In this document: positions 52,608 through 62,209 of the stretch, one piece after another
How positions within the stretch are numbered: the first letter of the stretch is position 1
How the letters are laid out: each line of letters begins with the position of its first letter
Source: an uncultured Roseibium sp.
Lineage (GTDB): Bacteria; Pseudomonadota; Alphaproteobacteria; Rhizobiales; Stappiaceae
Length of the DNA: 64,000 bases
Assembly (NCBI RefSeq): GCF_963675985.1
Contig: NZ_OY780957.1
Coordinates: 496,001-560,000, forward strand
Reading direction: 5' to 3'
Notes under the pieces: model-generated
What the model was told of the DNA's origin: nothing
Databases searched by the model: none
Seen by the model: only the letters and a program-made list of their open reading frames with translations
Translations under genes and position numbers: made by a program

Positions 52608-54599
52608 ATGACCGACCTTGAAAAACATCAGCGAATGGCAAATGCGATCCGCTTCCTTGCCATTGACGCCGTTGAAAAGGCGAAATCCGGCCACCCGGGC
52701 CTGCCGATGGGGGCTGCCGATATTGCGACCGTCCTTTTCACCGAATTTTTGAAGTTCGACCCGACCGCCCCGAAATGGGCGGATCGCGACCGCTTCGTCC
52801 TGTCGGCCGGCCACGGCTCGATGCTTCTCTACAGCCTGCTTTACCTGCTCGGCTATGAAGACTTTTCGCTGGATCAACTGAAGAACTTCCGCCAGCTCGG
52901 CGCCCTGACGGCCGGCCATCCGGAATACGGCCACGGCGCCGGTATCGAAACCACCACCGGACCGCTCGGCCAGGGCATCGGCAATGCGGTCGGCATGGCC
53001 ATCGCCGAAAAGCTTCAGCAGGCCCGCTACGGCGACGGCGTCGTCGACCATTACACCTACGTTCTCGCCGGCGACGGCTGCCTCATGGAAGGCATCAGTC
53101 AGGAAGCCCTGTCCCTTGCCGGGCACCTGAAGCTGAACAAGCTGATCCTGATCTGGGACGACAACGGCATCTCCATCGACGGCAGTGTCTCGCTCACCGA
53201 CAGCACCGATCAGATCGCACGCTTCGCGGCTTCCGGCTGGAACACGCTGAGCGTCGACGGTCATGACCCGGCAGCCATTTCCGCCACGCTGCGCCAGGCG
53301 CAGGCGAGCGACCGGCCGACGCTGATTGCCGCCAAGACCACGATCGGCTTCGGCGCGCCGAACAAGGGCGGCACCTCCGGCGTCCACGGATCTCCGCTCG
53401 GCGCCAGCGAAATCGCGGCGACCCGCGAAGCCCTGAACTGGTCTTATGAGCCGTTCGAAGTCCCGAGCGACATTCTCGACGCCTGGCGGATTGCCGGGCT
53501 GCGCTCCCGCCAGGCGCACAAGGACTGGGAAAAGCGTTTCGCGGAGCTGGATGCCGACACCCGGGCCGATTTCGAGCGCCGCAACCGCGGCGACCTGCCC
53601 GCCGGCTATGCCGCGGCCGTCCAGGACTACAAGAAGCAGCTCGCCGAAGATCAGCCGACCATGGCAACACGCAAGGCTTCGGAAGCCGTGCTCACCGTGC
53701 TGAACGAGGTGATCCCGGAAACCATCGGCGGCTCCGCCGACCTGACCGGTTCCAACAACACCAAGACATCGCAGACGGTCCCGATCACCCCGGACGATTT
53801 CTCCGGCCGCTACATTCACTGGGGCGTGCGCGAACACGGAATGGCCGCGGCGATGAACGGCATGGCGCTGCACGGCGGACTGATTCCCTATTCCGGCGGT
53901 TTCCTGATCTTTTCCGACTATTGCCGGCCTTCCTTGCGCCTGGCTGCCCTGATGAAGCAGCGTGTCATCCACGTCATGACCCATGATTCCATCGGTCTTG
54001 GCGAGGACGGCCCGACCCACCAGCCGGTGGAGCACTACGCCGCCCTGCGCGCCATTCCAAACCTCTATTTCTTCCGCCCGGCCGATGTCACCGAGACACT
54101 GGAATGCTGGCAGCTGGCCCTTGAAACCAAGGATGCGCCGTCGATCCTGGCGCTCACCCGCCAGAACCTGCCCGCGCAGCGCAAGACCTACGAGGAAACC
54201 AATCGCTGTGCCCGTGGCGCCTATGTTCTGATCGAGAGCGAGGAAGACGCAGCCGTCACGATTTTTGCTTCCGGTTCAGAAGTGGAAATCGCCACGACCG
54301 CCTATGCGGCCCTGGCCGCGGAAGGCATCGCCGCCCGCGTTGTCTCGGTGCCGTGCTTCGAATTGTTCGAAGCCCAGTCGGACGACTACAAGGCGAACAT
54401 CATCGGCACCAGCCCGGTCAAGATTGCGGTCGAAGCCGGCATTCGCATGGGCTGGGACCGGTTCATCGGGGTCGACGGCGCGTTCATCGGCATGTCGAGC
54501 TTCGGCGCCAGCGCGCCCTACCAGGTTCTCTACGAACACTTCGGCATCACCAGCGATGCCGTGGTGGCTGCGGCGAAAGGTAAACTCGCCGCGGCGTAA
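52608..54599 (+). CDS. tkt: Transketolase
   Basis: 663 residues from ATG 52608 (MTDLEKHQRMANAIRFLAID). Transfers two-carbon units between sugars using thiamine pyrophosphate. Seen: KSGHPGLPMGAADIATVLF, the TPP/metal motif GDGCLMEGISQEALSLAGH in part (GDGCLMEGISQEA), ETTTGPLGQGIGNAVGMA and, in the pyrimidine domain, GGSADLTGSNNT and DSIGLGEDGPTHQPVEH. Full length and intact. It leads the tkt-gap-pgk-fba cluster, which supplies pentose phosphate and glycolytic or gluconeogenic flux. Confidence 0.97.
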   Translation: MTDLEKHQRMANAIRFLAIDAVEKAKSGHPGLPMGAADIATVLFTEFLKFDPTAPKWADRDRFVLSAGHGSMLLYSLLYLLGYEDFSLDQLKNFRQLGALTAGHPEYGHGAGIETTTGPLGQGIGNAVGMAIAEKLQQARYGDGVVDHYTYVLAGDGCLMEGISQEALSLAGHLKLNKLILIWDDNGISIDGSVSLTDSTDQIARFAASGWNTLSVDGHDPAAISATLRQAQASDRPTLIAAKTTIGFGAPNKGGTSGVHGSPLGASEIAATREALNWSYEPFEVPSDILDAWRIAGLRSRQAHKDWEKRFAELDADTRADFERRNRGDLPAGYAAAVQDYKKQLAEDQPTMATRKASEAVLTVLNEVIPETIGGSADLTGSNNTKTSQTVPITPDDFSGRYIHWGVREHGMAAAMNGMALHGGLIPYSGGFLIFSDYCRPSLRLAALMKQRVIHVMTHDSIGLGEDGPTHQPVEHYAALRAIPNLYFFRPADVTETLECWQLALETKDAPSILALTRQNLPAQRKTYEETNRCARGAYVLIESEEDAAVTIFASGSEVEIATTAYAALAAEGIAARVVSVPCFELFEAQSDDYKANIIGTSPVKIAVEAGIRMGWDRFIGVDGAFIGMSSFGASAPYQVLYEHFGITSDAVVAAAKGKLAAA

Positions 54600-54617
54600 A
54601 GGAACACGCTAGAAGAA

Positions 54618-54650
54618 GGCTGCATGCCCTTCCCGCATGCAGCCGTTTAA
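54618..54650 (+). terminator. Probable terminator after tkt
   Basis: GGCTGCATGC-CCTTCCC-GCATGCAGCC forms a perfect ten-base-pair stem 19 bases after the tkt stop, followed by only a short GTTTA. Termination may be partial. Confidence 0.55.
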
Positions 54651-54748
54651 GGCCCAGACCCCCCAAGGGCCTTGAATTAGGGAATGCCATTCCAGGCGTT
54701 CAATCAGTCCGTGCACAGGGGACGCACGACAATATCCGGGAGTGAAGT

Positions 54749-55759
54749 ATGGTCACCAAGGTAGCAATCAACGGATTTGGCCGCATCGGCCGGAATGTTC
54801 TTCGGGGCATCGTGGAATCGGGCCGCACCGATATCGAAGTCGTCGGCATCAACGATCTGGGTCCGGTCGAAACCAACGCCCACCTGCTGCGCTACGATTC
54901 CGTGCATGGCCGTTTCCCTGCCGAAGTGACCGTTGACGGTGACACCATCTCCATCAACGGCGGCAATCCGATCAAGGTCACCGCGATCCGCGATCCGAAG
55001 GACCTGCCGTGGGGCGAACTCGGCGTCGATATCGCCATGGAATGCACCGGCTTCTTCACCGCCCGCGACAAGGCCGCCCTGCACCTCGACGCCGGCGCCA
55101 AGCGCGTTCTGGTGTCCGCACCCGCCTCCGGCGCCGACAAGACCATCGTCTATGGCGTCAACCACGACACGCTGACCAAGGACGATCTCGTCGTTTCCAA
55201 CGCGTCCTGCACCACCAACTGTCTGTCCCCGGTCGCCTATGTGTTGAATGAAACCGTCGGCATCGAAAAGGGCATGATGACGACGATCCACTCCTACACC
55301 GGCGACCAGCCGACGCTGGACACCATGCACAAGGATCTCTACCGCGGTCGTGCCGCAGCCATGTCGATGATCCCGACGTCCACCGGCGCCGCCAAGGCCG
55401 TCGGCCTGGTCCTGCCGGAACTGAACGGCAAGCTCGACGGCTTCGCCATGCGCGTTCCGACGCCGAACGTCTCCGTGGTCGACCTCAAGTTCATCGCCAA
55501 GCGCGCGACCTCCGTCGATGAAATCAACGCCGCTATCAAGGCAGCGGCTGACGGCGCGCTGAAGGGCGTGCTCGGCTACACCGATGACAAGAACGTGTCG
55601 ATCGATTTCAACCACGATCCGCATTCGTCGATCTTCCACACGGACCAGACCAAGGTCATGGACGGCACCCTGGTTTCGATCCTGTCCTGGTACGACAATG
55701 AATGGGGTTTCTCCAACCGCATGGCCGACACGGCCGTCGCGATGGCGAAGCTGATCTGA
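54749..55759 (+). CDS. gap: Glyceraldehyde-3-phosphate dehydrogenase, type I
   Basis: 336 residues. NAD-binding VAINGFGRIGRNVLRG at the N-terminus and the catalytic cysteine in SNASCTTNCLSPVAYVL; SYTGDQPTLD and the C-terminal WYDNEWGFSNRMADT are also conserved. GGAG lies seven bases before ATG 54749. The enzyme serves glycolysis and gluconeogenesis. The mature order gap-pgk-fba is interrupted by a lipoprotein and a LysE-type gene. Confidence 0.97.
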   Translation: MVTKVAINGFGRIGRNVLRGIVESGRTDIEVVGINDLGPVETNAHLLRYDSVHGRFPAEVTVDGDTISINGGNPIKVTAIRDPKDLPWGELGVDIAMECTGFFTARDKAALHLDAGAKRVLVSAPASGADKTIVYGVNHDTLTKDDLVVSNASCTTNCLSPVAYVLNETVGIEKGMMTTIHSYTGDQPTLDTMHKDLYRGRAAAMSMIPTSTGAAKAVGLVLPELNGKLDGFAMRVPTPNVSVVDLKFIAKRATSVDEINAAIKAAADGALKGVLGYTDDKNVSIDFNHDPHSSIFHTDQTKVMDGTLVSILSWYDNEWGFSNRMADTAVAMAKLI

Positions 55760-55825
55760 TCCTGTCGACATTCGCGGGCCGGGAGCAATCCCGGTCCGCA
55801 TCGCATTCCTGCAGCGGGAACGGAA

Positions 55826-56239
55826 ATGAGACGATTGATCGCGGCCGGATTGGTCGCCTTGCTGGCGGCTTGTCAGAGTTCGCCCGATCCCATGGGGAAA
55901 CCGCATATCCTGGCGTTTTCATCGGCGTCTGGTGCTACCGAAGAACAGGTTCCCGAAATTCTCGACGCCTATTCGGAATCCTTCAAATGCTGGACCCGGG
56001 ACGTAGGTCCCTATCCCGAATACGACATCATTTCGGAACAGATCTCGGAATCGGGCAACGTGTTGACCGTCCTGCTCTCCCATCCGGATTACCCGAACGA
56101 AACCGCGCTGAAAATCAGGGTTGTTCCGAGAATCCCGGCGATCATCGCCTACGGACCGATGGCAGAGGGCGATCTGGCAACCTTCATCAAACAGGACCAT
56201 CGCAAAGCCCGGTTCTCGACCGCCACCTGCGGCGGCTAG
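55826..56239 (+). CDS. Small lipoprotein of unknown function
   Basis: 137 residues. The N-terminus MRRLIAAGLVALLAACQSSPD has a clear lipobox (LAAC), so the mature protein starts at Cys16 and is membrane-anchored. The mature part is beta-rich and ends in ATCGG; it includes paired segments such as NVLTVLLSHPDYPNETALKIR and IIAYGPMAEGDLATFI. No family recognised. It sits 66 bases after gap. Confidence 0.7.
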   Translation: MRRLIAAGLVALLAACQSSPDPMGKPHILAFSSASGATEEQVPEILDAYSESFKCWTRDVGPYPEYDIISEQISESGNVLTVLLSHPDYPNETALKIRVVPRIPAIIAYGPMAEGDLATFIKQDHRKARFSTATCGG

Positions 56240-56304
56240 GCCCTGGTCGTCCAAGATCGAATTTTTGACACCGGCTGGTTTCATGCCGGTTCTCCAGGGA
56301 AAAA

Positions 56305-56928
56305 ATGGTCGAACTTCTTACCGTCATCGCGCTTACGATCGTTGTAGCGATCGTTCCGGGCCCGGACTTCGCGGTTGTGCTGCGAAACGCACTGGTCGGC
56401 GGGCGCCTGGCCGGCATCATGACGGCCCTCGGAATAGGGCTGGCCCTCGGCGTGCACGTCACCTACGCCCTGGCCGGCATCGGCCTTGTCGTTTCCCAGT
56501 CCATCCTGCTGTTCAACGTGATGAAGCTGATCGGCGCGGCGTATCTGATCTTTCTCGGCGTCACCATGTATCGGACCGCTTCGCGGGAGATGCCTGCCGA
56601 CGTGAAGACCATGGGCATGCCGCCTCTGAAAGCGCTGCGCTGGGGCTTTTTCACCAATGCGACCAATCCGAAGGCGACCATGTTCGCCTTGAGCGTCTTC
56701 CTGCAGGTCACTTCGCCGCAGACGCCGCTCTGGACCCAGATCGGCTATGGCGCAATCATGGTGTCCGGTGTGTCCCTTTGGTTCATACTGGTGACGATGG
56801 TCTTCACGCTGGATCCGGTGAAACGGCAATTCATCCGCATGAAACTCTGGATGGAACGCACGTTCGGCATCCTGCTCACGCTCTTTGGCATCGGGATTGC
56901 CCTGACTACACATTCTTCACGTCCTTGA
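56305..56928 (+). CDS. LysE/RhtB-family exporter
   Basis: 207 residues with about six transmembrane helices. Typical family features: IVPGPDFAVVLRNALVGGR near the N-terminus, GIGLALGVHVTYALAG and FLGVTMYRTA. LysE/RhtB proteins export amino acids or homoserine lactones; the substrate cannot be assigned. It ends 18 bases before pgk, so the two may be co-transcribed. Confidence 0.9.
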   Translation: MVELLTVIALTIVVAIVPGPDFAVVLRNALVGGRLAGIMTALGIGLALGVHVTYALAGIGLVVSQSILLFNVMKLIGAAYLIFLGVTMYRTASREMPADVKTMGMPPLKALRWGFFTNATNPKATMFALSVFLQVTSPQTPLWTQIGYGAIMVSGVSLWFILVTMVFTLDPVKRQFIRMKLWMERTFGILLTLFGIGIALTTHSSRP

Positions 56929-56946
56929 TTGGGGGGTTCAAGACAT

Positions 56947-58140
56947 ATGACATTCAAAACACTTGATGATCTGACAGACATTTCCGGCAAGCGCGTCCTT
57001 ATCCGCGTTGACCTCAACGTTCCCATGAAGGACGGCGTGGTGACCGACACCACCCGGATCGAGCGCATTCTTCCGACCATCCGGGCGATCACCGCCAAGG
57101 GCGGCAAGGCGATCCTGCTGGCCCATTTCGGCCGTCCGAAAGGCGAACGGGTCGCCGACATGTCCCTGAAGCCGGTTGCGCGTCCGCTCGCCGAACTCCT
57201 CGGCCAGGCGGTGGACTTCGCCGACGACTGCATCGGCGCACCCGCAGCGGACGCGGTGGCCAAGATGGTCGACGGCGGCATTCTGCTTCTTGAAAACACC
57301 CGCTATCACAAGGGCGAGGAAAAGAACGATACGGACTTCGCCAAGGCGCTAGCCGCAAACGGCGACATCTATGTCAACGACGCCTTCTCCGCCGCCCACC
57401 GGGCACACGCCTCGACAGAAGGCCTCGCGCGGCTCCTGCCCGCCTATGCCGGCCTGACCATGCAAGCGGAACTGGATGCGCTCGCCTCCGCGCTCGGCGA
57501 TCCCAAACGCCCGGTTCTCGCCGTCGTCGGTGGTGCCAAGGTGTCCTCCAAGATCGACCTTCTGGAAAACCTCGTCTCCAGGGTCGACATGCTGGTGATC
57601 GGCGGCGGTATGGCCAACACCTTCCTGGCGGCACAAGGCATCGACGTGGGCAAGTCGCTGTGCGAACACGATCTGGCGGACACGGCCCTCACCATCATGG
57701 CCGCCGCGGAAAAAGCCGGCTGCGAAATCGTACTGCCCGCCGATGCGGTCGTTGCAAAAGAATTCAAGGCCGGCGCCGACAACGAAACCGTCGCCCTTGA
57801 TGCCATTCCGGCGGATGGCATGATCCTGGATGTGGGACCCGCCTCGATTGCGAAGGTCAACGAAAAGATCGACACGGCCGCAACGCTGGTGTGGAACGGT
57901 CCGCTCGGAGCCTTCGAGATCGCGCCTTTCGACAAGGCGACGGTCGCCGCGGCTCAACATGCGGCCGAACGCACCAAACAGGGTAAGCTCAATTCCGTCG
58001 CCGGCGGCGGCGATACGGTGGCCGCCCTGAACCATGCCAATGCCGGGTCCGCATTTTCCTATGTTTCCACGGCAGGCGGCGCCTTCCTGGAATGGCTGGA
58101 AGGCAAGGAGCTTCCAGGCGTGAAGGCGCTCGAAGCCTGA
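56947..58140 (+). CDS. pgk: Phosphoglycerate kinase
   Basis: 397 residues from ATG 56947 (MTFKTLDDLTDISGKRVLIR); an in-frame start at 56929 adds six non-conserved residues. Substrate-binding RVDLNVPMKDG, HFGRPKG and, in the nucleotide domain, GGAKVSSKIDLLENL, GGGMANTFLAAQG and the final GGGDTVAAL are intact. Transfers phosphate between 1,3-bisphosphoglycerate and ADP. GGGGG-type ribosome binding site upstream. Confidence 0.97.
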   Translation: MTFKTLDDLTDISGKRVLIRVDLNVPMKDGVVTDTTRIERILPTIRAITAKGGKAILLAHFGRPKGERVADMSLKPVARPLAELLGQAVDFADDCIGAPAADAVAKMVDGGILLLENTRYHKGEEKNDTDFAKALAANGDIYVNDAFSAAHRAHASTEGLARLLPAYAGLTMQAELDALASALGDPKRPVLAVVGGAKVSSKIDLLENLVSRVDMLVIGGGMANTFLAAQGIDVGKSLCEHDLADTALTIMAAAEKAGCEIVLPADAVVAKEFKAGADNETVALDAIPADGMILDVGPASIAKVNEKIDTAATLVWNGPLGAFEIAPFDKATVAAAQHAAERTKQGKLNSVAGGGDTVAALNHANAGSAFSYVSTAGGAFLEWLEGKELPGVKALEA

Positions 58141-58161
58141 TCCTGAAATTTTTCGCAGATG

Positions 58162-58190
58162 ACGCGCGGCCTACGGCTGCGCGTTTTCTG
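58162..58190 (+). terminator. Terminator of pgk
   Basis: ACGCGCGGCC and GGCTGCGCGT form an imperfect GC-rich stem followed by TTTTCT, 21 bases after the pgk stop. Confidence 0.75.
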
Positions 58191-58396
58191 TATTCGGCAA
58201 TTATTTCGGATGCCAAATTAAAACTGTTGCAAAGTTCTCGCCTTTGCTGACAATTTAAACGATTTAATCGTCTATCGACGACTTCCAAAACCGGCAGTTT
58301 TTGCTAGAACCGCGTCAACTTGATGCATCGCGCCAATCAACGGCTGCGAACATTTCGGACAGATACGATTTCAACGCCGGAACACGGGAGAATTGA

Positions 58397-59464
58397 ATGG
58401 CTCGAATTACCCTTCGCCAACTGCTTGATCACGCTGCTGAGCATGACTACGGGGTTCCTGCGTTCAACATCAACAACATGGAACAGGCGCTGGCCATCAT
58501 GGCAGCTGCCGACAAGACGTCCGCTCCCGTCATCATCCAGGCCTCGCGCGGCGCCCGCGCCTATGCCAACGACGTCATGCTGAAATACATGATGGACGCC
58601 GTCTGCGAAATCTACCCGCACATTCCCGTCTGCGTGCATCTCGACCACGGCAACGAGCCGGGAACCTGCATGACCGCGATCCAGGCCGGCTTCACCTCCG
58701 TCATGATGGACGGTTCTCTGGAAGCCGACGGCAAGACCCCGGCCGACTGGGACTACAACGTCGGCGTCACCGGCAAGGTGACCGAGATGGCCCACCTCGG
58801 CGGCATTTCCGTGGAAGGCGAACTCGGCGTCCTCGGTTCCCTTGAAACCGGCATGGGCGACAAGGAAGACGGCCACGGCGCAGAGGGCAAGCTCTCCCAC
58901 GACCAGCTTCTGACCGATCCGGAAGAAGCGGTGAAGTTCGTTCAGGCGACCAAGGTCGATGCGCTCGCCATCGCCATGGGCACCTCCCACGGCGCCTACA
59001 AGTTCACCCGCCAGCCGGACGGCGACATTCTCGCCATGCACGTGATCGAGGAAATTCACCGCCGCCTGCCGGACACTCACCTGGTGATGCACGGCTCGTC
59101 GTCGGTGCCGCAGGATCTTCAGGACATCATCAACCAGTACGGCGGCGAGATGCCCCAGACCTGGGGCGTGCCTGTGGAAGAAATCCAGCGCGGCATCAAG
59201 AACGGTGTGCGCAAGATCAACATCGACACCGACAACCGCATGGCCATCACCGGTCAGATCCGCAAGGTTCTGTCCGAGAACCCGGGCGAATTCGATCCGC
59301 GCAAGTATCTGAAGCCGGCCCGCGACGCGATGGAAAAGCTCTGCATCGCCCGCCTGGAAGCCTTCAACACAGCCGGTCAGGCGCCGAAGATCGGCCGGAT
59401 CGCAACGCTTGCCGAAATGGCTGCCAGCTACAAGGACGGCAGCCTGGATCCGAAGATCGGCTGA
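58397..59464 (+). CDS. fba: Fructose-bisphosphate aldolase, class II (CbbA-type)
   Basis: 355 residues. Zinc-dependent cleavage and formation of fructose-1,6-bisphosphate. Zinc ligands are in CVHLDHGNEPGTCMTAI and the later GTSHGAYKF and VMHGSSSVPQ; the catalytic Asp is in LDHG. ISVEGELGVLGSLETGMGDKEDGHGAEG (cut: EGELGVLGSLETGMGDKEDG) is the long loop characteristic of the Calvin-cycle-type subgroup. The usual start ARITLRQLLDHAAEHDYGVPAFN agrees with ATG 58397. It has its own promoter region after the pgk terminator. Confidence 0.97.
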   Translation: MARITLRQLLDHAAEHDYGVPAFNINNMEQALAIMAAADKTSAPVIIQASRGARAYANDVMLKYMMDAVCEIYPHIPVCVHLDHGNEPGTCMTAIQAGFTSVMMDGSLEADGKTPADWDYNVGVTGKVTEMAHLGGISVEGELGVLGSLETGMGDKEDGHGAEGKLSHDQLLTDPEEAVKFVQATKVDALAIAMGTSHGAYKFTRQPDGDILAMHVIEEIHRRLPDTHLVMHGSSSVPQDLQDIINQYGGEMPQTWGVPVEEIQRGIKNGVRKINIDTDNRMAITGQIRKVLSENPGEFDPRKYLKPARDAMEKLCIARLEAFNTAGQAPKIGRIATLAEMAASYKDGSLDPKIG

Positions 59465-59607
59465 CCATCAAGCCTGCTCAGGCTATGACAGCAACGACAA
59501 GTTTATTGAGAGAGGGGCCTTGCGTCCCTCTTTCGCCGTCTTTAGGGACAAGAAACCGGACAGGCGCATAATGCGCTGTCCCACATTTGGTAAAAACGGA
59601 TCTCATC

Positions 59608-60249
59608 GTGAACCGCCCCCGCCTCTTTCTTGTCACGCCACCGACGTTCGACACCGGCAAGCTCGCAACCGATCTTGGCGACGCCTTCAAGGGCGGCGAC
59701 ATCGCCTGCGTGATGATCTACATGCCCGATGCTGACGGGAAGGCGCTTCAGGAAGCGGCACAAGTTCTCGTTCCCGCCATCCAGGACGGCGGTGCCGCAG
59801 CCCTCGTCTACCGCGACACCCAGGTGGCCGGGCGCAGCGGCGCGGACGGTGCTCATATCGACACCTCCCTGGAAGACGTCAAACTGGCGGTCGAAAGCCT
59901 CCAGCCGGCGAAGATCGTCGGCGCCGGCGGCACCAAACTGAAGCACGAAGACATGGAATGGGCGGAGACCGGGATCGACTACCTGTTCTTCGGCCGACTG
60001 GATCTGGAGGAAAAGCCCGATCCTCATGACAAGACGCTGTCCAAGGCGGAATGGTGGTCGCACCTGTTCGAAACGCCCTGTGTCGCGCTCGGCGGCAATA
60101 CCATTGCCTCGGTCGAAGCGGCCGCTGCAACCGGTGCGGATTTTGTCGCGCTGAAGGACGCAGTCTGGCAGAATCCGGACGGACCGGCCGCCGCCGTAAC
60201 GGCGGCCAATGCCATTCTGGAAGCCCATCCGTTTGAGGATACCGACTGA
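59608..60249 (+). CDS. thiE: Thiamine-phosphate synthase family protein
   Basis: About 213 residues from GTG 59608 (NRPRLFLVTPP); a TTG seven codons upstream is in frame. A TIM-barrel with the family features DGAHIDTSLEDVKLAVESL, GAGGTKLKHEDMEWAETGIDYLFFGRL (as EDMEWAETGIDYLFFG), and CVALGGNTIASVEAAAATGADFVAL (as ALGGNTIASVEAAAATGA). ThiE joins HMP-pyrophosphate and the thiazole phosphate. The sequence is a divergent alphaproteobacterial version of the enzyme, so activity is inferred. No TPP riboswitch precedes it. Confidence 0.8.
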   Translation: MNRPRLFLVTPPTFDTGKLATDLGDAFKGGDIACVMIYMPDADGKALQEAAQVLVPAIQDGGAAALVYRDTQVAGRSGADGAHIDTSLEDVKLAVESLQPAKIVGAGGTKLKHEDMEWAETGIDYLFFGRLDLEEKPDPHDKTLSKAEWWSHLFETPCVALGGNTIASVEAAAATGADFVALKDAVWQNPDGPAAAVTAANAILEAHPFEDTD

Positions 60250-60267
60250 GCAAAGAGGTCGAACCGT

Positions 60268-61437
60268 ATGGAAGTGATCCGCAAGAACCTGCGCACATGG
60301 CTGGCCGGAGCACTCTCCACGCTTGTTCTGGCCACCCTCATTCTGACTGGCGCCTGCCAGACCGGCATGGTTTCCCGGTCCCTGGCACAGAGCGGACAGC
60401 AGACGGCACCGGCATCGGATACCTCCGTCACGCCGCCTCCCGCCCCCCTTCCCGGTGCGATGCCTGAGGGGACCGAAACAGCCGGTCAGACGCAGGAAAC
60501 GGAAAAACCGGACGCACTCATCAGCACCACGGACGTGCAACCTCCCTTGCCGCCGGAAGGCACCAGCATCACGCAGGACTATGTCTACAGCCTGTTTCAG
60601 CGCGGCTGGTACCTGTCGACGCTCGCCGCGGCCACACCACTGGCGGAAGAGGGGAACACATCAGCGCAGACCCTTATCGGCGTTCTGTTCGAAGCCGGGC
60701 TCGGCATCCCCCAGGACAAGGAAAAGGCAGCCCAGTGGTACGAACTGGCCGTCGCCAAGAACGATCCGCACGCCGCTTACCGGCTGGCCCAGTTTTGTCT
60801 GCTGGGCACAGGCGTCAAACAGGACAAGAAACGGGCGGCCGACCTGTTCGAAATCGCGGCCAAAGCCGGCAACCCGGAAGCCAAATACAATCTCGCCCTC
60901 CTCTACCAGGAAGGCGAAGGACGGCCGTACAACGAGAAAAAGGCCCGTGAGCTTCTGGAAGAAGCTGCCGAATTCAATGATCCTCAGGCCCAATACGTGC
61001 TCGGCCTGTCCTATCTGGAGGGACTCGGCGGCTTCAGCGATCCGGGCAAGGGCGCCTTCTGGCTCGGCCGGGCGGCCCGGCGCGGCAACACCGCGGCCCA
61101 GGTCTATTACGGTATCCTGCGGTTCCAGGGCAAAGGCGTGGAACCGAACGAAAAGGAAGCTGCCGACTGGTTCGAGCGCGCCGCGCAGGCGGGGAACCCG
61201 GTCGCCATGAACCGGCTTGCCCGCGTCTATGCCTATGGCCGGGGCCGCCAGCAGGATCCGGTCGCCGCGGCCGCCTGGCACTATGCTGCACGCGCCCTTG
61301 GGGTTTCGGACCTGAAGCTGGATGGTTTTGTTGCCACCTTGAACAGCGACCTGCTGGCAGAAGCCAGAAAACGGGCGGAACAATATACGGCAACCGTTTT
61401 CGCCCCTTCCGAGGATCCCACGCGCCCATCGCCGTAG
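60268..61437 (+). CDS. Sel1-repeat (TPR-like) exported protein
   Basis: 389 residues. The N-terminus (WLAGALSTLVLATLILTGACQTG) is a signal peptide with a possible lipobox LTGAC. A Pro/Thr/Glu-rich linker (about 45-100) is followed by five to six Sel1 repeats of 36 residues, e.g. LIGVLFEAGLGIPQDKEKAA, AAYRLAQFCLLGTGVKQDKK and VYYGILRFQGKGVEPNEKEA. Such proteins scaffold envelope or signalling complexes. It starts 18 bases after thiE, so they may share a transcript; a metabolic link is not evident. Confidence 0.88.
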   Translation: MEVIRKNLRTWLAGALSTLVLATLILTGACQTGMVSRSLAQSGQQTAPASDTSVTPPPAPLPGAMPEGTETAGQTQETEKPDALISTTDVQPPLPPEGTSITQDYVYSLFQRGWYLSTLAAATPLAEEGNTSAQTLIGVLFEAGLGIPQDKEKAAQWYELAVAKNDPHAAYRLAQFCLLGTGVKQDKKRAADLFEIAAKAGNPEAKYNLALLYQEGEGRPYNEKKARELLEEAAEFNDPQAQYVLGLSYLEGLGGFSDPGKGAFWLGRAARRGNTAAQVYYGILRFQGKGVEPNEKEAADWFERAAQAGNPVAMNRLARVYAYGRGRQQDPVAAAAWHYAARALGVSDLKLDGFVATLNSDLLAEARKRAEQYTATVFAPSEDPTRPSP

Positions 61438-61579
61438 CCACGGTAACACTTTTCGCCTTTTTTCCTTGAATCCGGCCCGCATTTGTGGTCGACAGGCGCC
61501 ACATCGGGTTCGCGCATGGGAAAGGTGTCCCGTCTCCGCACCCGCTTTGTCTCAAACAGTCAATTCAATCGGTCGTTCC

Positions 61580-62143
61580 ATGAAAATCAACGGTAACGAA
61601 ATCAAGCCTGGCAACGTTCTCCAGCATCAGGACACGCTTTGGGCGGTCGTAAAAGTCGATCACGTCAAGCCCGGCAAGGGCGGCGCCTTCGCCCAGGTCG
61701 AGATGAAAAACCTTCTCGACGGCCGCAAGCTCAACGAACGCTTCCGGTCCGAAGACAAGGTCGAGCGGGTGCGCCTTGAGCAAAAGGACTTCCAGTACCT
61801 TTACACCCAGGACGACATGCTGATCTTCATGGACACGGAAACCTACGAGCAGCTTGAACTCCAGGCGGATTTCGTCGGCGACCGCGCGGCCTTCCTCCAG
61901 GACGGCATGATGGTGACCGTTGAAATGCACGAGGAACGTCCGATCGGCATCACCCTGCCCCAGCATGTTACGCTGGAAATCGCCGAGGCCGACGCCGTGG
62001 TCAAGGGTCAGACCCAGTCCTCGTCCTACAAGCCGGCCATCATGGAAAACGGCGTCCGCGTCATGGTTCCCCCGTTCATCAGGGCGGGCGAAAAGATCAT
62101 CGTCGACACAGGCACGCTGGAATACGTCCGCCGCGCCGACTAA
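61580..62143 (+). CDS. efp: Translation elongation factor P
   Basis: 187 residues from ATG 61580 (MKINGNEIKPGNVLQHQDTL). Rescues ribosomes stalled at polyproline. The tip loop HVKPGKGGAFAQVE places the modifiable lysine at K33; no epmA or epmB gene lies in the window. The three beta-barrel domains are complete, ending EYVRRAD. A longer in-frame frame starting at 61466 has no ribosome binding site and no similarity. Confidence 0.97.
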   Translation: MKINGNEIKPGNVLQHQDTLWAVVKVDHVKPGKGGAFAQVEMKNLLDGRKLNERFRSEDKVERVRLEQKDFQYLYTQDDMLIFMDTETYEQLELQADFVGDRAAFLQDGMMVTVEMHEERPIGITLPQHVTLEIAEADAVVKGQTQSSSYKPAIMENGVRVMVPPFIRAGEKIIVDTGTLEYVRRAD

Positions 62144-62209
62144 GTTCCCAATCATTCCTGCGGCGCGCCTGTCATTCGGGCGCGCCTGACAACAAGCGAC
62201 AAAAAGAAA

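Noticed and set aside
62144..62209. suhB RNA motif upstream of suhB
   Set aside because: The gap is only 66 bases with a simple GGCGCGCC hairpin; the expected larger conserved structure is not seen.
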